From positions 1-6,459 of the forward strand of contig JAJZNH010000140.1 in assembly GCA_021811745.1 (NCBI GenBank): a DNA stretch of 6,459 bases, written 5' to 3'. A model generated the notes under the pieces. It searched no databases and was not told the origin of the DNA. It saw only the letters and a program-made list of their open reading frames with translations. The number at the start of each line of letters is the position of its first letter. Within the stretch, counting starts at the first letter, position 1. This DNA is from Acidobacteriota bacterium. GTDB lineage: Bacteria > Acidobacteriota > Terriglobia > Terriglobales > Acidobacteriaceae. The translations under genes were made by a program, and so were the position numbers. This document shows, one piece after another, positions 1 to 5,684 of this stretch.

Positions 1-799
1 CGTCGATGAAGATCATGTCGTCGCCCTCGCCGAACCAGCTGTTTTCGTTCTGCAGCACGGCCTGCGTGACCCCGACGAAGTGTCCCCGGCCGGCGGCTTC
101 GAGAAACACATAGCTGTCGCGCCCGGAGAGGTTTTTGCCGCTGCTTTCAATGGCTTTGCACGGCGCCGCCTGGCGGTACTGCGCGTGGAAGCGCCCCAGG
201 CCCTCCGGCAGCGCGGGCAAGTCCACGTAATCGACCGCGAAGTAGAGACTGTGCACCGGAACTGGTCCCTCGTTGGTCAGCGTCAAGCGCGCCGCGGAGG
301 AAAACGGCATGGTGAAGTAGGCATTCAAAGCCTTGATCGGCGCCACCGCGGTCAGCGCGGACTGGTAGACGAAATACTCGCCGAGGCCAAGACCGAAGAA
401 GTCGCCGATGGGAACCTCGATGGAAGGCTCGGTTTCGCCGTCCCACCAGGCGCGCAGCACCAGGTTCTTGAGGTGCATGGGGTCGGGCGAGTTGATGGTG
501 AACCAGAGATGCGTGACGACGCCGGGGCCGTTGACATCGAGCAAGGTGGCAGCCTGCCGGGGCTCGACGCGCACCCAGTCGGCGTTGCCGCCGGTGCGGT
601 CCCAACTCGAAGAGCGCTGGCTGGAGTAATTGCGGAGGCGGGCTAAAGCAAACAAGTCTTCGGGGACCGCCGTTTGCGAGGGCTCGGCCGTGGCGGACGC
701 GGGGCTCAGTGCCGCGAGGGCGGTGGCGGGAACGCCCGCAGCGAGTGCGCCCAGCAGGGCGCGGCGGCTGCGCAGGGGGGACGCGGAACCATCAGGCAT
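1..799 (-). CDS. Exported DUF2961 / GH172-family glycoside hydrolase, N-terminal part (cut by window edge)
   Basis: The frame reads from ATG at 799-797 down to the window edge without a stop, giving 266 complete residues; the C-terminus lies outside. The N-terminus is a twin-arginine-type signal: SRRALLGA at residues 11-18, an Ala-rich hydrophobic stretch, and a likely AxA cleavage near residues 36-38. The mature part carries features I recognise from DUF2961: GPGVVTHLWFTI (91-102), an AWWDGE-type strand (118-122), IGDFFGLG (131-138), and GHFVGVTQAVLQNENSWFGEGDD-like segments at about 239-261, with the acidic GEGDD run expected near the active site. Family members (GH172) include difructose-anhydride and D-arabinofuranoside-acting enzymes, so the likely role is extracytoplasmic cleavage of a fructo- or arabino-furanoside. 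The exact substrate is not readable. A GGAG sits about 7 nt before the ATG, supporting this start. It is divergent from the Nramp gene. Confidence 0.85.
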   Translation of the reverse strand, partial: MPDGSASPLRSRRALLGALAAGVPATALAALSPASATAEPSQTAVPEDLFALARLRNYSSQRSSSWDRTGGNADWVRVEPRQAATLLDVNGPGVVTHLWFTINSPDPMHLKNLVLRAWWDGETEPSIEVPIGDFFGLGLGEYFVYQSALTAVAPIKALNAYFTMPFSSAARLTLTNEGPVPVHSLYFAVDYVDLPALPEGLGRFHAQYRQAAPCKAIESSGKNLSGRDSYVFLEAAGRGHFVGVTQAVLQNENSWFGEGDDMIFID

Positions 800-836
800 A
801 ACAACTCTCCGAATGCGACTTCAGGTTGCGAGCGCA

Positions 837-842
837 ATTGTA
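837..842 (-). promoter_or_regulatory. Candidate -10 element (TACAAT) for the GH172-type gene
   Basis: Read on the minus strand, 842 to 837 is TACAAT, a 5/6 match to the sigma-70 -10 consensus. Transcription would start near 830, leaving a leader of about 30 nt before the ATG at 799, with a GGAG Shine-Dalgarno in it. No good -35 hexamer is visible 16-18 nt upstream, so this is a proposal based on the -10 and spacing only. Confidence 0.3.
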
Positions 843-900
843 TCCTGAGGCCGTTGCCGGGGTCTTCACCTCTCCGAAGAGTCTCATTTTCCCGGCCCCG

Positions 901-942
901 GGCGGAACTGGTATGGTCAGTGGGGAAACCTTTTTTTCCGCC
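901..942 (+). other. Inverted repeat / possible leader hairpin upstream of the Nramp-family gene
   Basis: GGCGGA at 901-906 is exactly complementary to TCCGCC at 937-942. Inside it, ACTG 907-910 and CAGT 918-921 can extend the fold, and a run of seven T follows at 931-937. An extended -10-like TGG-TATGGT lies at 909-917, so this stretch may be promoter, leader or both. It does not match a riboswitch class I can recognise (no yybP-ykoY or M-box features identified by eye). The stem directly before the T-run is only 2-3 bp, so a classical terminator is unlikely. Confidence 0.25.
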
Positions 943-979
943 AACCTCAATGTATCCTCCGTAGGACCTCACTCGAATC

Positions 980-2230
980 ATGTGGAAGCGCTGGCGAATC
1001 CGGATCCTGCTGTTTCTGGCCGTACTTGGCCCCGGATTCATTACCGCCAATGTCGATAACGATTCGGGTGGCATCTTCACCTATTCGCAGGCCGGCGCGC
1101 AATACGGCTACATGCTGCTGTGGACCATGATTCCCATCACGATCGCGTTGATCGTGGTGCAGGAAATGTGCAGCCGCATGGGCGTGGTGACCGGCAAGGG
1201 CCTCAGCGATCTGATCCGCGAAGAATTCGGCCTGCGGCTCACCTTTATCCTGATGGTGCTGCTGGTGGTGGTGAACTACACCAACGTGGTGACGGAGTTT
1301 ATCGGCATCGCCGGCTCCATGCACCTGTTTCACGTGGCTAAATGGATCTCCGTGCCCATCTGCGCATTGCTGGTGTGGGCGCTGGTGCTGAAGGGCGATT
1401 ACAAGAGCACGGAGAAGATCTTCCTGATTGCCTCGCTGGTGTACATCGCCTATATCTTTGCCGGCGTGCTCGCCGAGCCCAACTGGCACGAGGCGCTGCT
1501 GGCCACCGTCAAGCCGCAACCGGACACTCCCTGGCGCGACAAGTCCTACATCTACATGGCGGTGGGCGTGGTGGGCACCACCATCGCCCCGTGGATGCAG
1601 TTCTACCTGCAATCCTCGGTGGTGGAAAAGGGCATCGCGGTGAAGGACTACGCCGCCTCGCGGCTGGACGTGATCGTAGGCTGCTTCTTCACCGACCTGA
1701 TCGCCTGGTTCATCGTGGTGGCCTGCGCGGCCACGCTCTATGTGCACGGCATGGGCGCCATCCAGGTGGCCTCCGACGCGGCCGAGGCCATGCGCCCGCT
1801 GGCCGGCGACTACGCGTTCCTCCTCTTCGCCTTCGGCCTGTTCAACGCGTCGCTGTTCGCGGCATCCATTCTGCCGCTCTCCACGGCGTATACGGTATGC
1901 GAGGGCCTGGGCCTGGAATCGGGCGTGGACAAGAGTTTCCGCGAGGCTCCGTTCTTCTACTGGCTGTATACGGGGCTGATCGTGGGCGGGGCCATCACGG
2001 TGATGCTGCTGCCCGACTCGCAGCTTGTGAACATGGCCATCCTGTCGCAGGTGCTCAACGGCGTGCTGCTGCCGGTCATCGTCATTCTCATGCTGATGCT
2101 GATCAACCGCAAGGATTTGATGGGCGAGCACAAGAACTCGCGGCTGTGGAACCTGGTGGCCTGGGCCACCAGCATCATCGTCATCGCCATGACCCTGGCC
2201 ATGTTGTGGGGCATGATTCCCGGGCACTGA
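980..2230 (+). CDS. Nramp (SLC11)-superfamily divalent metal transporter with non-canonical metal site
   Basis: A 416-residue inner-membrane protein with about 11 hydrophobic segments, the expected size for the Nramp/MntH family, which couples divalent-metal uptake to protons. Recognisable landmarks are GPGFITA (17-23) entering TM1; a broken TM1 with NVDNDSGG (24-31) where canonical members have DPGN; TM6 GTTIAPWMQFY (199-209) where canonical members have MPH; and the late NRKDLMGE (376-383). By alignment in my head, the TM1 Asp is D26, the DPGN Asn becomes S29, and the selectivity methionine of TM6 becomes A203. Members with the Met-to-Ala change include the Mg2+-type NRMT transporters, so Mg2+ or Mn2+ is a reasonable guess, but the ion is inferred. 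The ATG at 980 is the first start after an in-frame TAG at 962-964. The Shine-Dalgarno is weak (GTAGGA at 961-966). No mntR or other metal regulator is adjacent. Confidence 0.9.
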   Translation: MWKRWRIRILLFLAVLGPGFITANVDNDSGGIFTYSQAGAQYGYMLLWTMIPITIALIVVQEMCSRMGVVTGKGLSDLIREEFGLRLTFILMVLLVVVNYTNVVTEFIGIAGSMHLFHVAKWISVPICALLVWALVLKGDYKSTEKIFLIASLVYIAYIFAGVLAEPNWHEALLATVKPQPDTPWRDKSYIYMAVGVVGTTIAPWMQFYLQSSVVEKGIAVKDYAASRLDVIVGCFFTDLIAWFIVVACAATLYVHGMGAIQVASDAAEAMRPLAGDYAFLLFAFGLFNASLFAASILPLSTAYTVCEGLGLESGVDKSFREAPFFYWLYTGLIVGGAITVMLLPDSQLVNMAILSQVLNGVLLPVIVILMLMLINRKDLMGEHKNSRLWNLVAWATSIIVIAMTLAMLWGMIPGH

Positions 2231-2253
2231 CGTAGCGCCCTCGACGTCCGCAC

Positions 2254-2276
2254 CAGGATTAGGGCTCTAACCCCTG
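2254..2276. terminator. Imperfect stem-loop in the convergent spacer, possible terminator
   Basis: CAGG 2254-2257 pairs with CCTG 2273-2276, and TTAG 2259-2262 pairs with CTAA 2267-2270 around a GGCT loop, with a small asymmetric internal bulge. It lies 24 nt after the Nramp stop, between convergent genes, where a terminator is expected. No T-run follows on either strand, so the assignment rests on position and pairing only. Confidence 0.25.
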
Positions 2277-2324
2277 AGGACCGGCGCCTGGATCCTGCAG
2301 CTGGACATCGTATCCCCTCTTTCG

Positions 2325-2338
2325 CGGCTTGCGAGCCG
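2325..2338 (-). terminator. Short GC hairpin just after the CtaA-like gene, possible terminator
   Basis: CGGCT 2325-2329 and AGCCG 2334-2338 form a perfect 5-bp stem with a four-base loop, about 9 nt beyond the stop codon of the minus-strand gene ending at 2348. TT and AA flank it, but there is no U-tract in the minus-strand transcript, so it may be only a 3'-end-stabilising hairpin. Confidence 0.25.
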
Positions 2339-2347
2339 AACAGACAT

Positions 2348-3301
2348 TCATCGCAGCGCGGCGACAACGGCCACGGTGATAAAGAGCGCCATGCACTGGT
2401 GGAAAGCCACGATCATACCCGGGCTTTTCGGTCTTAGATTGACTGCGTGGAACAGCAGAAATCCCACAGCGATCTGCACGACGGCCCCCAAAAAGGCCAG
2501 CGGAAACGACGGCATGAGCCAACCCAAGGTTGCCACCAGGGACAGCGCGGAGAGGATATGCGCCGCGACCACCCAATGGGCGAGCCGTTGGGGTCGATAA
2601 AATGCCCCGATGGGTTTTCCGAAGCCGCGTTGACCGGTGGTCATGCCCCCAAGGAAGACCGTGACCAGGAGCGGATGGAGGGCCCACATGGCCCCGAGAT
2701 AAGACCAGAATTGCACCCCGTGGAAGAGAAACCCGGTGAGATAACTGAGGAAGACTCCGTACGCGAGCAGTCCGTGGGTGCCGTGCACAAAGGACGGAAC
2801 CCGGCCCGACAAGACATGGAGGGTTCCAATCCCGAGCAGTGCGGTGATGACGACCAATGCCAAGCCGCTGACCGTCGCCGAATCCGGAGCGAGGATGACC
2901 AAGGCCACCGCGATAAGCCCCACCAGGGTGGCCACCAGCCGATGGGCCGCTTCGGGATCTCCCGTGATCGACAACACCGCGATGTTGCGGGTGTAAGGCC
3001 AATGCGTTCCCAGCGAGAGCCCAAAGCCGAATCCCTCCACAAGGCTGCCGAGGAGAATCAGGACGCCGGCCAGGGAAATCTGGGTCAGGAGCAGGCCGTT
3101 CACCAGCACCGCTCTGCCCTGCGCGTGGCCAGTGGCCGCCGTCCAAACTCCAACCAGGATCGATCCCGCCACGAGACCGGCAATCACGAACCTCACCACA
3201 CGTACTGCCGGCGTCGATTCTCCTACCACAACTGAAGAAACGGGCGCTTCCATGGCGATTCGCGCGGAGTTTCCCTCTTCAGGAACATTGCAATCTTCCA
3301 T
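2348..3301 (-). CDS. Divergent heme A synthase (CtaA/Cox15)-like polytopic membrane protein
   Basis: From the ATG at 3301 this is 317 residues with about nine hydrophobic stretches (roughly 36-56, 65-90, 119-138, 144-163, 174-195, 201-218, 240-262, 265-287, 296-315). Two internally similar halves carry the CtaA pattern: EAAHR (117-121) matches the family's E-x-x-H-R helix; a small-residue LG-turn helix (154-160) is followed by HGTHG (173-177); AHW (241-243) and FHQ (300-302) fit the His positions of the second half. CtaA oxidises the C8 methyl of heme O to give heme A for aa3-type oxidases. The Cys pair of many bacterial CtaA extracellular loops is absent, and the segment 65-90 is more hydrophobic than that loop normally is. 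No ctaB or oxidase gene adjoins it. The open frame reaches 3439, but the extra residues are polar and basic. A TATTCT at 3338-3333 favours the 3301 start. A start at 3253 is also possible. GC looks lower than in neighbours. Confidence 0.6.
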   Translation of the reverse strand: MEDCNVPEEGNSARIAMEAPVSSVVVGESTPAVRVVRFVIAGLVAGSILVGVWTAATGHAQGRAVLVNGLLLTQISLAGVLILLGSLVEGFGFGLSLGTHWPYTRNIAVLSITGDPEAAHRLVATLVGLIAVALVILAPDSATVSGLALVVITALLGIGTLHVLSGRVPSFVHGTHGLLAYGVFLSYLTGFLFHGVQFWSYLGAMWALHPLLVTVFLGGMTTGQRGFGKPIGAFYRPQRLAHWVVAAHILSALSLVATLGWLMPSFPLAFLGAVVQIAVGFLLFHAVNLRPKSPGMIVAFHQCMALFITVAVVAALR

Positions 3302-3332
3302 TTTCTTTCGATCCACACACTCCCGCGAACGA

Positions 3333-3338
3333 AGAATA
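3333..3338 (-). promoter_or_regulatory. Candidate -10 element (TATTCT) for the CtaA-like gene
   Basis: On the minus strand 3338 to 3333 reads TATTCT, placing a start of transcription near 3326 and a leader of about 25 nt before the ATG at 3301. The hexamer 17 nt upstream is TTCCTC, a poor -35. If real, it excludes the longer start at 3439. Confidence 0.25.
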
Positions 3339-3438
3339 ACAGACGATCCACGCAAGAGGAATGCCGTGTCCGTAGTCCGTCGATAAGGTTTGGAAGGGGC
3401 TGCGGCGAGGGGAGTAAGTATCCTCCGGCAGTGGAACA

Positions 3439-3455
3439 CCAGACCAAAGGTCTGG
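3439..3455. repeat. Perfect 7-bp hairpin, CCAGACC-AAA-GGTCTGG
   Basis: CCAGACC at 3439-3445 is exactly complementary to GGTCTGG at 3449-3455, with an AAA loop. It lies about 140 nt upstream of the CtaA-like start. It could be an operator-type palindrome or an RNA hairpin; nothing decides between these. Confidence 0.4.
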
Positions 3456-3596
3456 ACAATCAGGGAAGGAACGAGGATCGAGCGCCGCGCTTTGCCCTGG
3501 AGAGGCCGCGCGCGCTGGCAGTTAAGACCGATGGCTCACCGATGCCTTTTCAAGCTCGTCCGGCAGTGTAGTTCTTGGACCCCGTGCTCAGTAGAG

Positions 3597-3740
3597 CGAT
3601 GACGCTGCAGCCTCGGAAACTGAGGCTGGCGATCTCGTTTGGGAGACGACTTCTTGTACGGTCCAGGCCAGCGCGGCGGGGCAGAAATGGAGTTGTCATG
3701 CCCAAGCAGCGCAGTCGAGTTGCCAGCCTCCCCGTCATCG
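3597..3740. repeat. Nested, mutually exclusive inverted repeats (structured element)
   Basis: The outer pair is CGATGACG 3597-3604 with CGTCATCG 3733-3740. The inner pair is GAGGCTGGC 3622-3630 with GCCAGCCTC 3722-3730. In addition CAGCCTC 3608-3614 can pair with GAGGCTG 3622-3628 through a 7-nt loop, so the 3622-3630 arm has two competing partners. All pairings are exact. In a minus-strand transcript the order resembles a 1-2-3 attenuator, but the element could equally be a MITE-like or intergenic dispersed repeat. Confidence 0.45.
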
Positions 3741-3782
3741 AATCGGACGCCGCCAGATGGGTGGTTTGGCGCCAAGCAGCGC
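3702..3782 (+). repeat. 11-bp direct repeat CCAAGCAGCGC, two copies 70 bp apart
   Basis: The copies lie at 3702-3712 and 3772-3782. The second is part of the palindrome TTGGCGCCAA (3766-3775). Two copies only, so this may be a remnant of a dispersed intergenic repeat or chance. Confidence 0.35.
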
Positions 3783-3849
3783 GACCTTTATTCGATCAAC
3801 ATCCTGCGCAGCGTTGTTTTTCTTGGTTGCCGTAGGAGACAAGGCGGCC

Positions 3850-4722
3850 CTAATCGACGAAATCCACCCGCGGCGCGATGGGGAGGATGCCGCGCTCGTG
3901 GCCCATGGCCAGCAGTTTGCGGATCGCCTCGCGGCCGTCGGCGCCGTAATCCAGGGTCCGCTCATTCACGTACATGTTGACGAAACGGCTGGCCAGATTG
4001 GCGTCGAGGTCGCGCGCGAATTGCATGGCGTACTCGAGCGCCTGCTCGCGATGTTCAAGGGCGTGGCGGATGGAGTCACGCAGCGCCTTGGAAATGATCT
4101 GGTGCTTTTCCGCGCCCAGGGAGCGGCGGATGGCGTTGCCGCCCAGCGGCAGCACCAGGCCGGTGGTTTCGCGCCACCAGACGCCCAGATCGATGACCTT
4201 GTACAGCCCGCTCGATGTATAGGTAAGCTGCCCCTCGTGGATGATGAGGCCAGCGTCGTAGTTGCCGGCGAGAATCTCGGGGATAATGCGGTCGAAGGGC
4301 ACCACCACGGTCTCGATCTCCGGATTGAAGAGCTTGAGCGCCAGGTACGCGGTGGTGAGGGTGCCGGGAATGGCCACGCGAATGCGCTTCAATTCCTCCG
4401 GCATGAACTTCTGCTTCGAAACGATCATAGGCCCGTAGCCCTCGCCCACGCTGCCGCCGCAGCCCATCAGCGTGTAGTTTTCCTGCACGTAGGGGTAAGC
4501 GTGAAAGCTGATGGCGCTGACGTCGTAAAATGCCTCGTCCATCGCGCGGCGGTTCAGCGTCTCAATGTCGGAGAGCGTATGGGTGAACTTGAATCCCGGA
4601 ACCCGTACCTTGTTGGTGGCCAGTCCGTAGAACATGAAGGCATCGTCGGAATCCGGACTGTGGGCAATGGAAATGTCAACGACGCGATTGGGGGCAACAG
4701 TTTCAGCTTGGGAAGTGCTCAC
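3850..4722 (-). CDS. mqnD: 1,4-dihydroxy-6-naphthoate synthase (futalosine menaquinone pathway)
   Basis: A cytoplasmic enzyme of 290 residues, the normal MqnD size. It converts cyclic dehypoxanthinyl futalosine into 1,4-dihydroxy-6-naphthoate, the ring precursor of menaquinone. Family motifs are clear: HSPDSDDAFMFYGL (21-34), which separates MqnD from its paralogue MqnA; SAISFHAYPYV (69-79); GCGGSVGEGYGP (87-98); AIPGTLTTAYLALKLF (117-132); and AGLIIHEGQLTY (157-168), whose His162 is the likely match of the active-site His known in Thermus MqnD. The fold is a two-lobed periplasmic-binding-protein type, but there is no signal peptide, consistent with a cytosolic enzyme. The start is GTG at 4722-4720, preceded by AAAGGA about 10 nt upstream; the next in-frame Met would remove the first motif. 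It lies 40 nt after bioY and is probably cotranscribed with it. Other mqn genes are not in the window. Confidence 0.93.
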   Translation of the reverse strand: MSTSQAETVAPNRVVDISIAHSPDSDDAFMFYGLATNKVRVPGFKFTHTLSDIETLNRRAMDEAFYDVSAISFHAYPYVQENYTLMGCGGSVGEGYGPMIVSKQKFMPEELKRIRVAIPGTLTTAYLALKLFNPEIETVVVPFDRIIPEILAGNYDAGLIIHEGQLTYTSSGLYKVIDLGVWWRETTGLVLPLGGNAIRRSLGAEKHQIISKALRDSIRHALEHREQALEYAMQFARDLDANLASRFVNMYVNERTLDYGADGREAIRKLLAMGHERGILPIAPRVDFVD

Positions 4723-4762
4723 GGCAGCAGAATCCTTTCAACGCACAAAAGACAGGCTTAGC

Positions 4763-5365
4763 TTAACTTGGATGCGCGCCAGAGCGCGGGCGGCGCAGGC
4801 GAAGCCAGCCGAAGGCCAGTCCTGCTGCGGCCGTCACCTTGAGGGCATCGCCGGGCAGAAACGGCAGCACGGCCAGGGCCGGGGCAGTGGCGATGTGAGG
4901 CAGAACCGAGAACCACAGCGCGCCGCAAAACAGGATGGCGATGTCACCGGCCGCGGCGCAGAGCAGCGCGGCAGCGAAGCTGCGCCCGGTCCGGCGCCAG
5001 AGCCAGGAGATGAGCGCGGCGGCCAGCGGATAGGCCATGAGGTAGCCGCCGGTGGGCCCCAGCAGATGCGCCAGCCCGGCCGGAGCGGCAGCATTGGGGG
5101 CGAAGACCGGCAGTCCCATGGCGCCCTCAGCCAGGTAGGTGGCAAAGGTGACGGCGGCCAGCCGCGGCGTCAGCAGCAGGCCCAGCAGCAGCACGGCAAA
5201 GGGCTGCAGCGTGAGCGGCACCGGCGTAAACGAGAGCGGGAGGGCAACATGCGCGCAGATGGCGGCCAGCGCAGTGCCGCCCAGCACCAAGCCCGCCGGG
5301 CGCAGTTTTTCGATCGCGGCTTCAGCCGGGGAGACGCGGAACTCTGCAGGGTAGGGAAGACTCAT
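4763..5365 (-). CDS. bioY: BioY, biotin-specific S component of an ECF transporter
   Basis: A 200-residue inner-membrane protein of about six helices. BioY captures biotin and delivers it across the membrane with an ECF energising module (BioMN or shared EcfAT), though some BioY are reported to act alone. Diagnostic segments are SFTPVPLTLQPFAVLLLG (45-62), LGPTGGYLMAYPLAA (102-116), and LPFLPGDALKVTAAA (167-181), all in the expected order. The ATG at 5365-5363 has GGAG 6 nt upstream and lies within an ATGA overlap with the preceding small ORF, so translational coupling is likely. No ATPase or T-component gene is adjacent, so it presumably uses a module encoded elsewhere. No BirA operator or known riboswitch was seen. 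The protein lies immediately ahead of mqnD. Confidence 0.93.
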   Translation of the reverse strand: MSLPYPAEFRVSPAEAAIEKLRPAGLVLGGTALAAICAHVALPLSFTPVPLTLQPFAVLLLGLLLTPRLAAVTFATYLAEGAMGLPVFAPNAAAPAGLAHLLGPTGGYLMAYPLAAALISWLWRRTGRSFAAALLCAAAGDIAILFCGALWFSVLPHIATAPALAVLPFLPGDALKVTAAAGLAFGWLRLRRPRSGAHPS

Positions 5366-5523
5366 ATTTTTCTCCAGGGCTCAAGATCGGTTTGGTGGCT
5401 CGGATCGAGGTGCGGTGTCTGGCGGAGCTTTGCGTGATGCATCCGGATATGGCGCGCGACTCCAGCCGCCGCCGTCAGCAGCGCCGCAAGCGAGACGAGC
5501 AGGGAGATCATGAGCCAGCGCAT
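5362..5523 (-). CDS. Small single-pass membrane protein, coupled to bioY
   Basis: A 53-residue frame from ATG 5523-5521 to TGA 5364-5362. It begins MRWLMISLLVSLAALL and has one hydrophobic segment (about residues 3-22), then a basic-to-polar tail rich in His (RHIRMHH at 25-31) that ends in DLEPWRKI. GGAGG lies about 12 nt upstream, a slightly long spacing. Its stop overlaps the bioY start by 4 nt (ATGA), a typical sign of cotranslation. The frame is open up to 5631, but those extra codons cross the strong hairpin near 5563-5587 and lack a good start. I do not recognise a family; it could be a bioY-linked accessory microprotein or a membrane anchor. The position and coupling make it more credible than its size alone would. 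Confidence 0.55.
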   Translation of the reverse strand: MRWLMISLLVSLAALLTAAAGVARHIRMHHAKLRQTPHLDPSHQTDLEPWRKI

Positions 5524-5562
5524 AGAGAGGCGAACCCTCCAAGAATACCAGAGGTGGCGGTT

Positions 5563-5587
5563 CGCGGCCGCTGGGAAAACGGCCGCG
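5563..5587. repeat. Perfect 8-bp GC hairpin upstream of the small ORF
   Basis: CGCGGCCG 5563-5570 pairs exactly with CGGCCGCG 5580-5587 around a 9-nt loop. On the minus strand it sits about 40 nt before the ATG of the small membrane ORF, in its leader, where it could affect translation or transcription of the bioY unit. Confidence 0.45.
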
Positions 5588-5615
5588 CGGGCGGATCGGG
5601 GGACCAGCCGGGTGA

Positions 5616-5642
5616 GTGGCGTTTTCCTCAAGAAAACGCCAC
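5616..5642 (-). terminator. Perfect 11-bp hairpin, likely cutA terminator
   Basis: GTGGCGTTTTC 5616-5626 pairs exactly with GAAAACGCCAC 5632-5642 around a 5-nt loop. It lies 43 nt past the cutA stop codon, which suits termination or 3'-end protection of the cutA mRNA. There is no U-run after it, so intrinsic termination would be atypical. If it terminates, the bioY unit needs its own promoter in 5524-5615. Confidence 0.4.
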
Positions 5643-5684
5643 CCTGCAGGATTTTGGCGACTCGATAGAAATTGGAGAACCGCC

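Larger units (their letters stand above)
3302..3849. other. 548-bp non-coding stretch between mqnD and the CtaA-like gene
   Basis: No frame here has a credible protein or ribosome binding site, and short frames on both strands show no family resemblance. It holds several sequence structures: a perfect 7-bp hairpin (3439-3455), a tandem CCGATG (3528-3533 and 3539-3544), nested inverted repeats (3597-3740), an 11-bp direct repeat CCAAGCAGCGC (3702-3712 and 3772-3782) and the palindrome TTGGCGCCAA (3766-3775). It must contain the end of the mqnD transcript and probably the promoter of the CtaA-like gene. Composition is less GC-rich than the flanking mqnD coding region. Confidence 0.6.

Noticed and set aside
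80..646. 188-codon plus-strand frame across the GH172-type gene
   Set aside because: The minus-strand frame here contains the signal peptide and the DUF2961 motifs; this one is its antisense shadow.
947..2227. Long minus-strand open frame antisense to the Nramp gene, rich in His and Gln
   Set aside because: It mirrors the codon structure of the GC-rich transporter gene, lacks any domain, and has extreme His/Gln/Asp/Gly composition typical of an antisense frame.
2259..3146. Minus-strand 295-codon frame overlapping the CtaA-like gene in another frame
   Set aside because: Proline-, glycine- and arginine-rich with no membrane pattern. The overlapping frame carries the organised helices and His motifs.
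3302..3849. Possible tRNA, small RNA gene or decayed gene in the long spacer
   Set aside because: No T-loop GTTCRANNC with an acceptor stem was found, and no frame shows broken homology to a family I know. Only repeats and hairpins remain.
3757..4761. 334-codon plus-strand open frame antisense to mqnD
   Set aside because: mqnD on the other strand has unmistakable family motifs along its length. The antisense product shows no family and has biased Ala/Gly/Val/His composition.
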